In this document: in pieces, positions 24,229 through 37,131 of the stretch
Layout of the letters: each line of letters opens with the position of its first letter
Numbering within the stretch: the stretch's first letter is position 1
DNA from: Rhizophagus sp. LPA8_4_AMF
Lineage: Eukaryota; Glomeromycota; Glomeromycetes; Glomerales; Glomeraceae
Direction: 5' to 3'
DNA length: 64,000 nt
NCBI GenBank assembly: GCA_021464525.1
Contig: JADRCO010000037.1
Location: forward strand, 1 to 64,000
The notes under the pieces: generated by a model
Seen by the model: the letters and a program-made list of their open reading frames with translations, nothing else
What the model was told of the DNA's origin: nothing
Databases searched by the model: none
Program-made: the position numbers and the translations under genes

Positions 24229-27200
24229 ATGCCTTTTAACATGCCTGGGAATAAGAGTAAAAGGGTATTTTTTGGAAACGATCAGATTACTACTAAGAAG
24301 GAAGATTATCGAATTGCAATTTGTCAAGATGGAAAATTTGTCGTTACATTCGATACAGGTAAAAAAATAAATTTCATGATTAGAAAAAATTTCGTAATTT
24401 TAAATGACATTATTTTTTTTTAAAAAAAAAAAAAAATAGAAAACCTTCGAATTAAAATATTAGAAAACACTGATCATCGTCTATTCAAATTCGCTAATAA
24501 TGAAGAGGAATATTCCAAAAACAAGAAAAAACTCGAAAAATCTGAAAAATTTGATAAAACAATCGCTTATTTTAAAATAGATGAAGGCTTTGCCATTGAT
24601 AAGTTTTACTATACAGACTACACGCCACTTCCATTCAAAGATTCAGAAAACAAGGAAAGCAACTCGAAAGAATTTGATTGGTCCTTTGATATATCAAACA
24701 TGCACCAGGAAAAAGATGACGAATATTTTATTCTTGTTGCCATATCTCGCATAAACGTTAACGAAGATATGAAAGGAAACGTTGACGAAGATATGAAAGG
24801 AACAAAGAAGAAAAATAATCCAAAGTTTGATTATAAAAAAGGAAATATTGGAGAAGTTACATATTGCCCATTATGCGAAGTCAAATCTAGTAGTGTTACA
24901 GTAAATATGCAAGAACCTAAAAGCGAAAATTTTAAAGATGATATACCTAAACCAAATAGTACCAAAAAAGGAATCGCCATTTATCGTCTTAAACTAGAAA
25001 GAGTGGAAATAAAAGAAGAAAACGAAAAAGAAGATATGGAAATAAAAGAAGAAAACGAAAAAGAAGATATAGAAATAAAAAAAGAAAACGAAAAAGAAGA
25101 TATAGAAATAAAAAACAAAACCGAAAAAGTAGAGGAGAAAAATTATAGTTATTATCTTAGTGCTGTGACTCGTTATTATTCTGATAATATTTCAGGAATT
25201 TGTAGTTTCATAGAAGTTTCAAATGAAAATAATGAAAATAAATCAAAATCGTTATACGATGTGGAACTAAAGAGATTCATTATATTAAATTTCCATGGGA
25301 TATTTAATTTTGAATCTAATAATCATTTTGATTTTTTTAATTTGAATGAGAGATTTGATTATCCACACAGCATTGAAAGTGAATTGAATACTTGGTATAA
25401 AGATTCAAGTTGCATGAAACGACTTCTCTCATGTATTTACAATGAATATTTTTTGGTTACACAATATAAAAAGGACGTTCAATCACTTGAAGGTAAAGAA
25501 ACATATAATTGTTCATCTCTTAAACATTCGTAATTAACTTAATATCTTTTGTTTTTTAGTTTACAATTTGGCAAAAATGGAATTAGAGACTATTGCAAAA
25601 AGAGACGAGAATAAAGATGAATGCATAAAACAGCACAATTACGATAATTTTTCAGTTAGTAAATTACTACTTTGTTTTACTTGGGGAACTAATATTAAGT
25701 AAGTTGTGTCTGTTGTTAATAAGTCATTTTTATTTATCAATTTTCTTCTAATGGAGTTGTATAATTTAATTTCATATTATTTATTTCACATTTATTAGTT
25801 TATATTATATAGAAAATGGTTTACAAGTCACAACAAAAAAAATTGATGAAATAGAAAAAATATGTTTATTGGAGTTTGTTGATAGTGATGAAAAATTACT
25901 TATAATAGGCGAAAGACCAGATTCGAAAGAAGGCAAAAAAGAGCTAATCTTTAAGATTTGGGATTTATATAATAATGGTAACGTAACTAATGTTAAATCA
26001 GCGGAGTTAGACAATTTTTCAGTTACTACTAGAAAGAATATTGATTTTCGTTTAGCCAGAACTTCAGGAAATATTTTACAGGTCAGTGATGATGGAAACG
26101 TTTCTTCAGTTCTTAAAGAAGTTGAAAAAGCATTAAAACATGACAAAATGGAAAAAAAGAAAGAATTTGATAATGCAAATATAAAATTAAAAAAAGATAA
26201 AGGAATAAAACCAAATGGAGAGTCAGATGAGAATCATGTTATATATTATGATGAAAATATAGGAAATTTTAAACCAATAGTTAATGACAAAGAACCATGG
26301 GTATCAGATGATTATGAAAGAAATTCATACTGTCTTTATCAAAATAAAAAAGGAAAAGAAACAGAAACTTTACAACTTATTGTTGGCAGAACAACTGTTC
26401 AAATTTGGCATCAAATCCATTCTGATGATAAAAAGAAAAATAGAAATCTTCCTAACAAAGGAGAACCATTTCTTGAATATATATGGACAAATCGTATTCC
26501 AGTAAATCAAGAAAGTGAAAAAACAAAATTACAAATTATTGAAAATTTTAAATATGGAACAAATGATAAGTTACATGATAAATTGACTGATTTCTCTTTA
26601 GAAGTCCATTGGCATGTAACAGTTAATAAAGATAACAAAGAGAATATAAAAAAGAAAGAACATGACACAATAAAGGAAAAAAATGATAAACCAGATAAAA
26701 TTGAACAACAAAAGAAAACCTGGAAAAAAAAAATTAAACGAAAATATCTTATTGAAAAATTTCATGCAGTAAGACATGCTTGCAAAGCATTAGAACATCT
26801 TAATAAACATTTTAAATCCCTTGCAAATAATTATGCTAAAGTACATGAAGTAAGTTAATTTTAAAAAGAATTTAAATAAATTATTTGTTTTTAGGAAGCG
26901 AAGTAATTAACATTTTCTTTTAATTAAAAAGTATGAGGAGATAGTTACCTACATCAAACATATAGTTTGGAGGTATGCTAAATATGAGCCAGAAAATTTT
27001 AAATGGTTGGATGTTCGATACAATGTCATGAAGATTTTAATTCTTAGTGATTGCGATCATTTGATAAAGTTTATTTTGTTTGGAGATGAAGAAGACGGAA
27101 TAGAAAAAGAGAAAGATTGTAAAACAAGACATATACCAAGAAATAGTTCATGGCCGGGAGAAAAGTTTTTAGAAGATGACGACCTTGACTTTGATAAAAG

Positions 27201-29633
27201 AAAAGACAACTGGTTAAAAGATAATGAAAACATCAAGCCAAAAAATAATATGAAATTAGCAATTTATCATTGCAAAGGTAATTTTAACTTTATGGTCACA
27301 CTATTATTTGTCATGATGAAATAACTTTAATTTATTCATAGGCTGTGAACTTAAAGATACAATTGTTGTTGCATATCTTTTGGAATATTATTCTAGACAT
27401 GCAACAGATTGTGTGGGTTGGCTGTGTACTGTTTCTGAAGCAATTCCTCTGTTATTTAAATATAATTATGGTTTGTTTTTAATGTTTTTTAAATCTAATT
27501 TTATTTTCATTTAAAGGAATTTATGAAATTTACAATTTTTATCCTTCAAAATAGATGATTATGCTAGAAAATTATTTTTTAAAGGATGTTTTGCAGATCA
27601 GGATCACTTTTCAGGTCAAGATCCCGATAAAATTATTCTAATAAAATACCAAGAAAGACATAATCATAATATCAAGTTTAGAGCATTTAGACCTACAGTT
27701 GAACTGAAGTCTGATAAACACAAGTCACTCTATAAAATTTCGGATTCACTTAAATCTTTTAAGAGTAGTATATTCAAAAATTTTGAAAACTTTGATAATA
27801 ACCTTGAAAAATCACCAATAGCCTTACGAGTAGTTCCCCTTCCTGGTTTTATTATAAATACTATAAACACTATAAACAGAATTCAAAAGAAAAAAGAATA
27901 TAATTTCAAGCATATTGTTTCAAATATTTTTTTATTTATATTTATACCACGATTGTATAAGATTCGTAAAGATGAGAAGGATAAATTAAGTCCCTTTTCT
28001 AGGATGATATTGTATGAGAATAATGATGATATCTATGATAATCCAGCAATTGAAGCAGTTATAGATTTTTGTTGGCAAAAAGCAAGAAATTTCTTTTTAC
28101 TTTTTTTCATTCGATTTCTTATTTTTGCTATTTGTTTTGGATTAATTAGCTGGGTATATTGGGATCATAGCACTATTATAAATGGAGAATTTCTATTTAC
28201 ATTAATTGTTATATTCTATTATTTGGCAATTTATCAACTTGTTACTGAAGTGTTAGAGTTTTTTTATCGTGGACCTAGAAAATATTTTAGTGAAATATAT
28301 AATATTTTTGATATATTTTCTATTGTACTTTCTGTAATAATAATGACAAAAATGCTAAAAAATTTCAAATTTTCTGACGGGTTTGGAAGTGTCGAAGAAA
28401 CTGATGCTAATTTAATTATGGGAATATCTTTCTCAATTTTTTTTCTTTGGATTGAATCAGTAAGTTTAGTTTGCAATTGATTATTTCTTTTCTATATTAA
28501 TTAATCAATTTTAATAAATTTAGATTTTGTATCTTCGCATAATATCAGGTAAAAAATATATAATTTAGGATAAAGTTTAAAAATTACATGATAATTTTAT
28601 TAATTGATTTTTTTTCTATTTGATAGACTACATGGGCACTTATATTTATCATGTTGGAGTTATCTTAAAAGCTATAATTCCATTTCTTTTGTTTATATTA
28701 ATTGTGATATTTGCTTTTGCACATGCAATGTATGAAAACTTTTTTTTTAATTAATTCAGTTTATTTTAAATTTCAATATGAATAAATTTCTTATTTTATT
28801 ATTATATATAGGTATGTACTACTTAGAGATCCCACAAATATTAAAATCAAAGATTCTACATACAGTGGAGTTGCTACAAATCCTTCAACAAATGAGACAC
28901 TTGATGTTAAGTTTAAATCTGATTTTGATCCTACATCTGGAGATAATCCATTTTCAACTTTTTCTACAGCAATAATGGCAGCATATTTTTGGATTGGTGA
29001 TGATTGGGTTCAAAGAGATGAATTTGATTTTTAGGCTGTTGATATATTTACTTTAATTGCTAGTATATTTCTTGTAATCTTATTACAAAATATGTTAATT
29101 GCTTTTATGAGGTAAATTTTTTTTGCTAATTTTGTAATCATAACTTAGTTAGTATTCTCTTATTTATTTGCTTATTTTTTAGTGGTGTATATGAAAATGC
29201 AGAAATTAAAGGTAGACAAACTTTATTAAAACATCGAGCAAGACTCATAGCAGATTATGAAGCATTATATCATATTCATTTATGGAAACCTAAACCTGAA
29301 CCTAAACATATCTATTATTTTGGTCAATCTAAAACTTTAGAAGATTGGTATGATAATAGGAAACATGATCAAGATACTATTTATAAAGATTTTGAAGAAA
29401 AATCTACATTTACAAAGCATACTTTTGAGAAAAGTAATTATGATGAATATTCAATTTTGAATTATAAGGATAATGTTATTAAAGAAAAAATTAAAAGTTT
29501 TATAAAAATAAATAATGAGATAAAAAATAATGTTATTAATAGATTTAAAGATAAAGAAATTAAAGAAATTGATGATTTATTAGTTAAAATTAAAAAATTA
29601 AAACAGAAATTATCTGTAAAAAATTTTTTGTAA
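24229..29633 (+). CDS. TRP-like ion-channel family protein, with an in-frame TAG
   Basis: Eleven exons: 24229-24358, 24440-25492, 25560-25698, 25799-26849, 26932-27277, 27342-27470, 27555-28459, 28524-28548, 28627-28729, 28812-29111, 29183-29633. They sum to 4632 nt (1544 codons). The large N-terminal part is hydrophilic and has an 11-residue Lys/Glu tandem repeat (unit EIKEENEKEDM, 25006-25116). The C-terminal third has about six membrane helices from 28080 on, a pore-like segment (STAIMAAYFWIGDDW, near 28970) and a last helix (AVDIFTLIASIFLVILLQN). A coiled-coil-like tail follows. This layout matches ion-transport-domain proteins abundant in Rhizophagus; the transported ion is unknown. Codon 1368 (29032-29034) is TAG where relatives would have Trp (EFDF-W-AVD), removing the last helix if read as stop. 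It may be a dying paralogue, an allele or an error. Confidence 0.75.
25006..25116 (+). repeat. 33-bp coding minisatellite
   Basis: Three full units (25006-25038, 25039-25071, 25072-25104) and a partial fourth encode EIKEENEKED(M/I) in frame inside the channel-like gene. The charged, probably helical repeat sits in the cytosolic N-terminal part. Near identity of the units suggests recent expansion. Confidence 0.85.
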
Positions 29634-30436
29634 CATAATTTTATGTTATTTTTGTATTATTATTACTTTATTTTATTTATTTCTGAATTAAATAAAGTTG
29701 AATTTTGAATTTATATTATTATTACATATTAAATATTAACAGTTAGTGGTTATTTCATTTCTTTTATGATAAATCACTAATAAATACTGATTTTTTATAT
29801 TTAAATTAATATAAATTTTCTTAAATTATTTATTATACGGTACACTAATTTTATTAATTTTTTCATCATTTATTCTATAAAGTTTTGACATAATTAATTT
29901 ACTGTAAAATATGTAATCACGTAAATATACGTTTTGCGATAAATATTTTATATATTTTTATTTTTTAGGATCAATTTTACTTATTTAAACACTTTTTTAT
30001 TTAATACTATACTTATATAAAAAATTTACGTTAAGCTAACTTTTATAGTTTCAACCTCCAAATGCAACTTATTGGTAAAAGGTACATATTATTTTTAAGT
30101 ATATAACTAATTTTTATGAATTTAATAAATAAAAAATGATTTCTAATTTTATATGGGATGTTCAAATACATATCACATGATATATAATGTACTATTTATT
30201 TTTTATTGTAAATTAAAAATTTTAAATTATATAATTGTATACAAATAAAATAAAGCATATACATATATTTAGAGTATACATTTGTTCAAAAACAACTAAC
30301 CATTTTGACAAGTTTTTATATAATGTCTATGTTATTTATACTTTTCATATTTACATATTTTTATATTATCAGTTTCTGTAATTTTCATGTTCAAAGTACT
30401 GCCATTATTAATACTTATTATACTATCCTTTAAAAC
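29634..30436. other. Intergenic, no gene seen
   Basis: A/T-rich downstream region of the channel-like gene. Contains likely polyadenylation context (AATAAA near 29688) and nothing else that can be named. Confidence 0.5.
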
Positions 30437-31302
30437 CTATTGTCTATTTTGTTTAACACTTGATTTAAGCCTTTTTGGAGGTCTAATAATATTAGGATTA
30501 ATAATATTAACTGAGTTTTGATTTTCTACTTTTTGAGAACTAATTTTATTTTGAGTATCATGAATAAATATTTTAAGTATGTTTGACAATTCTTGTTATA
30601 TACCAGCTTTAATAACACAATCAATTCTCTTCCTTGATAATCCAAACAATTCTGCATATACAGTTTTAGTAGATTTTATAGGTTGATAAGATCCTAATGA
30701 ATCATCACAAATTGAAAAGAAATGTTAAAAATTAATATTTTTTTTAAAAACTATATTGTCTTCTGATAGTACTATATTATAAACCAGAAAGAAAGAGTAT
30801 TATTGCAGAAGATTATTTTGTTTAATATCAGGATTTAAATACCACTGACTTGAAATCATACTTATGTGAAGGTTGTATAATGTGAATAAATTTTTACATA
30901 AAAAAAAATGCTGATATACTAATTCTTTATTTATTAAATGTAGGCAGGTGTATAAGTGTGTACCTTTGTCAAGTAATACTAATTAATGGCTACTTCTTGA
31001 GTTCTAGTAGTATGTATATTCTATATTTTAATAATTGTTTATGTAAGATGTTCTTAATCAATAATCCAAAAAGAATTTGCTAATTATTTTATTCCTATCC
31101 TCTAATTTCATTACTTAATACTTCCTGATCAATTTCCATCTAAAAAAAATTATAAAATGCTAAATGATCTAATGCAACAGTTTTGTCAAATATTATTTCA
31201 AATTTTATTACCTTTTTAATCAAATATTGCCATTTCTTAATTCAAATCACATCATAATAAACAGACTTGTTCATCTGTGTTTTTTGCTTTCTTAGCATTA
31301 TA

Positions 31303-31847
31303 ACAGTATTGGCAATTAGACTTATTGGACAATTAAACAATTGGATATTAGACTTATTGTATTAGTACCAATTAGACTACTTAAACAATTAGACAATTGA
31401 ATTTAGTCCAATTCCAATTATTGTTATTAACCAATAAAAATTAATTTTTTTAATGACATAATTATAAATTTCAAAAACATTAATAACTTATTATAATTAC
31501 TAATAATAAATTTTTTAAACAATTTAATGATTTTAAATTTCTATCAAAATATTATTTTACTTCCATTTTACTTGTAAATTAATAGTAAAATATTGTAACT
31601 ATTCAATATTATAAATTGAGATATCATAAGTATTAACAAAACTTATTACTTGTTGTTTTGATCTTTTTATAATTTATTTTCAATTATTTCTATCTAACAC
31701 ATTACTATATTTTTTCATTCATGGTCCAAATCTAACAAATATTTATTGGACTAATTGGACAATTGGATACAATTGGTTTATATCTAATTTTCCAATTATC
31801 CAATAAGTCCAATTAAGTCAATTGGAATAAGACCAATACCAACACTG
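31303..31847. mobile_element. hAT-type MITE nested in the MULE
   Basis: 545-bp element with ends CAGTATTGGCAATTAGACTTATTG and the reverse complement of CAGTGTTGGTATTGGTCTTATT. It is bordered by CATTATAA (31295-31302) and TATTATAG (31848-31855), 6 of 8 identical, consistent with an aged 8-bp hAT target duplication. The interior is made of ATTGGAC/CAATTAG words and is non-coding. It splits the MULE transposase between the NLRFFGQVDNIIKEFL segment and the following Lys-rich segment. Confidence 0.7.
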
Positions 31848-31975
31848 TATTATAGACATTAGAAATTCTTTAATAATGTTATCTACTTGACCAAAGAACC
31901 TTAAATTCAATATAAGTAAACCAATCATTGGTATTGTATTATATTTGATATCAAATCTTTCAAAATGTTCTTCAT

Positions 31976-32317
31976 ACAGGTCAAAATTAGTTAAATAGGG
32001 TATCAATAGATTATAAATAAGTTATCAATCAACTATCAATTGGCTACCTTATTGGTAACCTATTGAACTTGCACCATAATTCGTCATCAATCAGGCAGGC
32101 TGATTGATAGCTGATTGATAGTCTATTGATAAACTATTGATAGCTGATTTGGTAAAAATACCAATAGGGTACCAATAGATTACCAATAGATTATGAATCA
32201 GCTATCAATCGACCTGCCTGATTGGTGACAGATTATAGCATAAGTTCAATAGGCTACCAATAGGATGATAACTTATTTATAACCTATTGATACCCTATTT
32301 AACTAATTTTGACCTGT
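31976..32317. mobile_element. 342-bp foldback (hairpin) element nested in the MULE
   Basis: Starts ACAGGTCAAAATTAGTTAAA and ends with its reverse complement. The two halves (about 171 bp each) align almost end to end with scattered mismatches, so the whole element is one long hairpin with practically no loop. Both arms are built from the repeated words CTATTGAT and CTATTGGTA. No coding capacity. It interrupts the MULE transposase between the NSGKYPESIK and EEHFERFDIKYN segments. No clear target-site duplication was seen. Confidence 0.75.
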
Positions 32318-33850
32318 GTCATTTTTAATATAATCCTTGATACTATTTACCATATAGCACTGACTAAGAGACCTCCCTTTCGGCGTACCCCTCATATAAA
32401 ATACCTGTCTTGATATACCAAGAATGTGATATGTAGATCTATTTTATTTCCTAAAAATTAGAATATTTAACCAATATTATAAATCAAATTTAAAATTTTC
32501 ATATATTAAATTTGTCTTGTACTGACAGGATGAACGTACACACCCGGGTATAATTCAATTTTAAATCGCTAAAATTGATATAGACCCAGGGTATTTTAGG
32601 CAGTGCTATACGGTAATAGATTATATAAAGATGTAGTATAATCAACTTTATTATATATCTATTTATTGATTAATTTAATTTGTTATGTACTTTGTGTACC
32701 AGCTGTGAATTTTTATGGATTCAGGATATTTTCCAGAATTCTTTGATAGGGTAAAGTATATTAAATAAGTATCTTGCTGCTGCAGGATATTGATTAACCA
32801 ATTGATTTCATTAATTTTTAAATAGTTCATCACATAAAGAATTTGACATATATAAAACCTGTAATAAAATTCTTCAAACTTTTTTTCCAATTTTCCTTTG
32901 AGTTTTTTTTTGAAGATTTATATTAATATAGAAAATGCATAATAAATAATATATGTTAGAAAAATGTCACTAATTGCCTGAATTATTATAGATGAATTTG
33001 AATTGGTAAAAATAACTCCAAATAAAATGCCTATTTCAGTAAGAATACTATCAAAAATCTATTAGTAAGTATCAAATATTTATCTTCAATAATAGCACAT
33101 GCTATAATTCTAGTTTTAAAGTTATTGTCAATTACTATTATGATGCAAAGTATCATTTCAAATTTGGTTAGTATTATAAGTAGTATTCAGTATAACAATA
33201 TCATTAAATGTTATATAGTTCTCTTTACATAGAAGACATCTAGAAGAGAAATATTAACTTTCTTAAAACTAGATCCAACTAAAATTTTACAACTCAAAGT
33301 AAGTCTGAATCTTTTTATTCCAATAAAAGTTGTAATATCTGGAAGGCATCTATATCTCTTGAATTATTTTGCTTGTGAAACTGATAAACTGCATTATACA
33401 AATCTTATTTATAGATAATTTGATTTAAATAGTTATATTTAAGTAATGAATATATAGAACTTAAATTTATTTGACCTTGGATAATATATTTCTTTATGTC
33501 ATCTAACATTTTTGTTAATAATTTTGATATTATAGGGCTATTTCACATATCATTGGAATAAATAGATGATTGTGTTTATTAACAAAAGAATTGATTTTTA
33601 CAATATTACTTGTTTTTGGATAGGTAACATTAAGTTTTTAAGGGCATTGTATTCATTATAAATGAGTATTACGCTGTTTGGTTAAATCTGATGTAGCTTA
33701 TGAAATATGTGATTCAAATTTAATACATTTGTAAGTAACTCTTTTCATTACACTTTGAATTGTTTCACTTATTCTGATTTTATAGTTGAAAGTTGAAACC
33801 CTTCTCTATATATTCAGGTCTTAAATTCTTTTCAGTTAGGAAATGTAAGT

Positions 33851-35051
33851 TTAAAGATAAATTTCAGTGATTCAAATACTTCATTTTTGAGCGAATATCA
33901 TCATCTAATAGATCATAAAGCTATTAAAGTATAATATGACAAACCAGAATACTTTTGTTAGATAAAATATAAATTAAAATAGTAAATAGAGAAGAATAAT
34001 TATATTAATCATATTAACCTGTAAAAGTAGTTTCTTTGTTGTTGTCTTTATTTAATTTAATGTTTTTGTTTAATGGATTAGTTTCTTAGTCATTTATCAC
34101 ATTAACCAATAATATATTCAATTTATAAAACTAATAACATTACAGATTATTAGATTAGGACACAAATAGAGCAAAACAAGTATAATAGTTATGTGTAGAA
34201 CTGAATTTTCTTTATTGAGTTCTTGGTTGTGTTCAGTTATTATTAATGTAATATTAATGTATTATTCAAAAAAATATAATATTTACCAAGCGAACATGAG
34301 GTGAACATGAAGAAAGTAGCAAAAATATCAATAAAATAGAACAAAAGAAATGGAATAATCATTTATTTACTATTATTATTAAGAAGTCACATCACTTTTG
34401 TTGACATGAGATTTTATTTACCAATATTATTTAGCACAACCACAAAAACATCACACTCATCATTCTATGATTTCTATCATACCAATAATTTTATATTATA
34501 TAATTAAAAACACATGATACCTGTTTGAATACCCTATGTAAACTAATAAATTGTCTATAAAAAAAATAGTAATTATTTTTAAGAATACTAAAATAACTTT
34601 AGTTAATAAAATTTATTGTAAAAATGTATACTATGATATTAAGTATTATTGATATAGAATTTTATAATAATTAAATTTTTAGGGTATTGCTAAATATTAC
34701 TAGTGGTAATGGTCACCAGTGATGAATTTATAATGTAATGCCAGCTAGTATTTTATTAGATTTTTAATTCTGGACAAAAGTACATCATAATGCTAGTATG
34801 ATAACAATCAACACTGGTAAGCTTTAGCAATTTTTAAGCTTTTATTAAAAAAATTTATTAAAAGTACAGTAAATCTTTTTTTATTTTATAAACAATAGTA
34901 AATTTATTTGTTTTAATTAAATAATATATTGATATTAAACTACTTACATATAAAATTTAATTACAGTTTTACTATTTATATACTATATAACATTAATATT
35001 TTTAATAAATTATGTAATTTAAAAATGAGTTAGTAATATATTAAAAACCTT
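33851..35051. other. Intergenic DNA downstream of BORCS7-like gene
   Basis: A/T-rich, no exon supported. Includes a possible small foldback element at 34684-34831 and may hold the undetected 5' end of the MULE. Confidence 0.4.
34684..34831. repeat. Possible MITE with inverted ends
   Basis: Left end TATTGCTAAATATTACTAGTG and the reverse complement of the right end, AATTGCTAAAGCTTACCAGTG, agree at most positions over about 21 bp. Inside, CTAGTATTTTATTAG forms a second small palindrome. No clear target duplication. Confidence 0.35.
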
Positions 35052-35649
35052 TTATTGAGTAGAAGAACATTTAATTAATTCTTCAGCATTTAACCCATCA
35101 TTTATCTGTGGAATAATATGTAAGATTTCTAACATCTGATTATTCCTAAAATGTAACAATAATAAAATTCATACTTAATTTCATTGGCATTTTTCAACAA
35201 ACACTATATACTGTGATATTTACCTTTCTCGTAACTGAGTTATTCCAATAGTAAGTTTTTCTAGGGACTAATTAAATTATAAAAAACTTTAAGGAGTCTC
35301 TTTTTTAAAAGAAATAAATCAATTAGGTTTTTTAAAAATTTACTTGATGAGTTGATTTCATTGATACATCAAGATTTGCAAATAATTTTGCGGTTTTCAT
35401 TAACTCCTTTAATTAATTAAGGAAAAATAAATAAATATATGTATAAAGAGGTAAAAAAAAAGTTTCTTAACTCACCTCACTGACGTTTGCATTCTTAATA
35501 ACAGTCTAATTATTTTTTTTGATCGTAACATTCGAAAAAGAATTAATAATTTTGAAATTTATTTTTTTTTAAAAAAACAAAATTACCTTTACAATTCCAC
35601 GAGCACTCCCAAATGAATTTTGTGCTTTTTCGCTAAGTTCAATTTTCAT
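35052..35649 (-). CDS. BORC complex subunit 7-like protein
   Basis: Five tiny exons on the minus strand: 35587-35649, 35476-35505, 35344-35406, 35224-35267, 35052-35145, together 294 nt, 97 aa. All splice borders are GT..AG and the frame is continuous. The protein starts MKIELSEKAQNSFGSARG and is all-helical in appearance. The stretch SEELMKTAKLFANLDVSM followed by SLEKLTIGITQLR resembles human BORCS7 (SSELLGQAARNMVLQEDAI, then SLRKMAIITTHL) in order and spacing; BORCS7 is about 105 aa. BORC sits on lysosomes and recruits the small GTPase Arl8 for organelle transport. The match is by eye on a short coiled-coil protein, so another small coiled-coil family is possible. It shares a 197-bp promoter with ATG5. 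Confidence 0.6.
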
Positions 35650-35846
35650 TTTTTTTTTTCTTTTTCTTTAAAAAAACTAAAAACTGGATCACTTAGAATA
35701 GATCACTGACGTTTTCTGTACTTTTTGCATGTTACACGAAAAATTCGATAGTTGCATGATAATAAACGCACATGACCACACATTTTCGCGAATATTTTAA
35801 CTACTTTGAAAAGAATAATTTGATCCGTTGATTAGTTTGATTAGCA
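35650..35846. promoter_or_regulatory. Divergent promoter BORCS7-like / ATG5
   Basis: Only 197 bp separate the two start codons, so both promoters must lie here or overlap the first exons. No TATA box or named factor site could be assigned with confidence. Confidence 0.6.
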
Positions 35847-37131
35847 ATGACAGCACCACAAAACCCTATTACTCGAGCTATTTGGGATGGTACACTTCCT
35901 ATAAAATTCTCACTTGATAGTACTGAAGCAGCAGAGTTAGGAGCTAAAGTTTTAGTAGAACCTTATTTTGTAAGTTTTTTTTTAAGGTTTAAAATTAGTA
36001 TCGAGAAATTCGTTGTTGAAAATTAGTAACTTATTTTTATTTTTTGACAGTTAGAAGCTCCTCGGTGCTCATATTTTCCTTTATTGACGAGTCAAATTAG
36101 AAAATATTTTGTAGACATGACAAACATGGCTCTGAATTTTATTGGAGACGACGCAGAAATTTGGTATGACGTCGATGGTATTCCACTTAAATGGTATTTA
36201 TCATTCTTGATTGATTGAATCCAAAAGAGGTTTTTTTTCATTTCTCTCGCTCAAATAACATTTGTAATTCTAGGCATTACCCGATTGGACTTTTATATGA
36301 TTTGCATACAGGATACCGACCTGATTCAAATAGCCCACCACCTCTACCGTGGCCAGTTACTGTTCATTTCAAGAATTTCCCTATAGATAAATTGATACGT
36401 GCTCAGGCTATTGATGCGACACAAGATTTCTTCATGTCAATGATTAAAGAGGTAATTAATTCATTTTTCGATCGTTAGTATACTTAAAAAACTTATTTTA
36501 CTTATATTTTTGTTTTAAAGGCCGATTTTCTTAGGAATGGCAGCACAAAAAAAGTTATGAATTTGTCAAAGAATGATCAAACACAACTTTGGGATGGACT
36601 TTGGTCCAGTATCCTTTTATCTTAAAGTAATAAGTGATGATTTTTCGTTCGCCAAAAGTTTATTATCATTTAATTATAATAAGGTTTCTCTCAAAAATAT
36701 CGTACGGAAAATTATGATCGTTTTTGGAGTATAAATTATCGTCTTGTCACTAATGACGGACAATTACCGAAACATATTCCACTACGGATATATTTACCTG
36801 ATAACTGCCCAGTTATACAAGAACCAATTGCTCCTTCAGACGAGAATGGCAAGTGAAATAATTTGAGAGAAATCCATGCTGTCATTTTTTAATAATATTT
36901 CAATTAATTTATTTTGATCTTTTTTCAATAGGAAATCAGCTTACATTAGGGGATGTATTACATCAAATTCTTCCGGAATTATTCCCTTCGCCTTTACCTA
37001 CTGAAAATGCCTTTGCTGCTCCTGTTATTCATGGTGTTATCCCTCAATTAAATATTCCCATTCTTTGGGCATCACAGAATCTCTGTTATCCTGATAATTT
37101 CTTACATATTGTTGTTCTTTTAGAAACATAA
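35847..37131 (+). CDS. ATG5: Autophagy protein 5 (ATG5)
   Basis: ATG5 is conjugated to ATG12 and, with ATG16, promotes lipidation of ATG8 on the growing autophagosome. Six exons: 35847-35969, 36051-36193, 36274-36451, 36521-36608, 36684-36848, 36932-37131, giving 897 nt and 298 aa, normal for the family. Visible marks are the N-terminal RAIWDGTLPIKFSL, PLLTSQIRKYF, WHYPIGLLYDL (first ubiquitin-like fold) and the SMIKEADFL segment. In that segment Lys147 corresponds to the conserved ATG12 acceptor lysine. KNDQTQLWDGLWS and the C-terminal DNFLHI follow. The fifth intron begins with GC (36849) instead of GT; no GT donor keeps the frame, so this is a GC..AG intron. Divergent from the BORCS7-like gene and followed in tandem by the serine palmitoyltransferase small subunit. 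Confidence 0.95.

Larger units (their letters stand above)
30437..33850 (-). mobile_element. Wrecked Mutator-like (MULE/FAR1-type) transposase
   Basis: Minus-strand pieces in order fit MULE transposases: a basic N-terminal motif near 33730-33790 (VTYKCIKFESH), then KKYIIQGQINLSSIYSLLK near 33480 and LYNAVYQFHKQNN near 33400. The DDE-core-like NTTYNTN..F lies near 33170, then FEEFYYRFYICQ with KNSGKYPESIKIHSW (32700-32880). After these come IKYNTIPMIGLLILNLRFFG (31870-31960) and a C-terminus NIIRPPKRLKSSVKQNRQ with stop at 30437. There are more than ten stops and frame changes, so it is long dead. Two later insertions (31303-31847 and 31976-32317) interrupt it. Terminal inverted repeats of the MULE were not found. 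Confidence 0.8.

Noticed and set aside
26284-26505. 73-codon frame overlapping the channel-like gene
   Set aside because: Shadow of a real exon in another frame.
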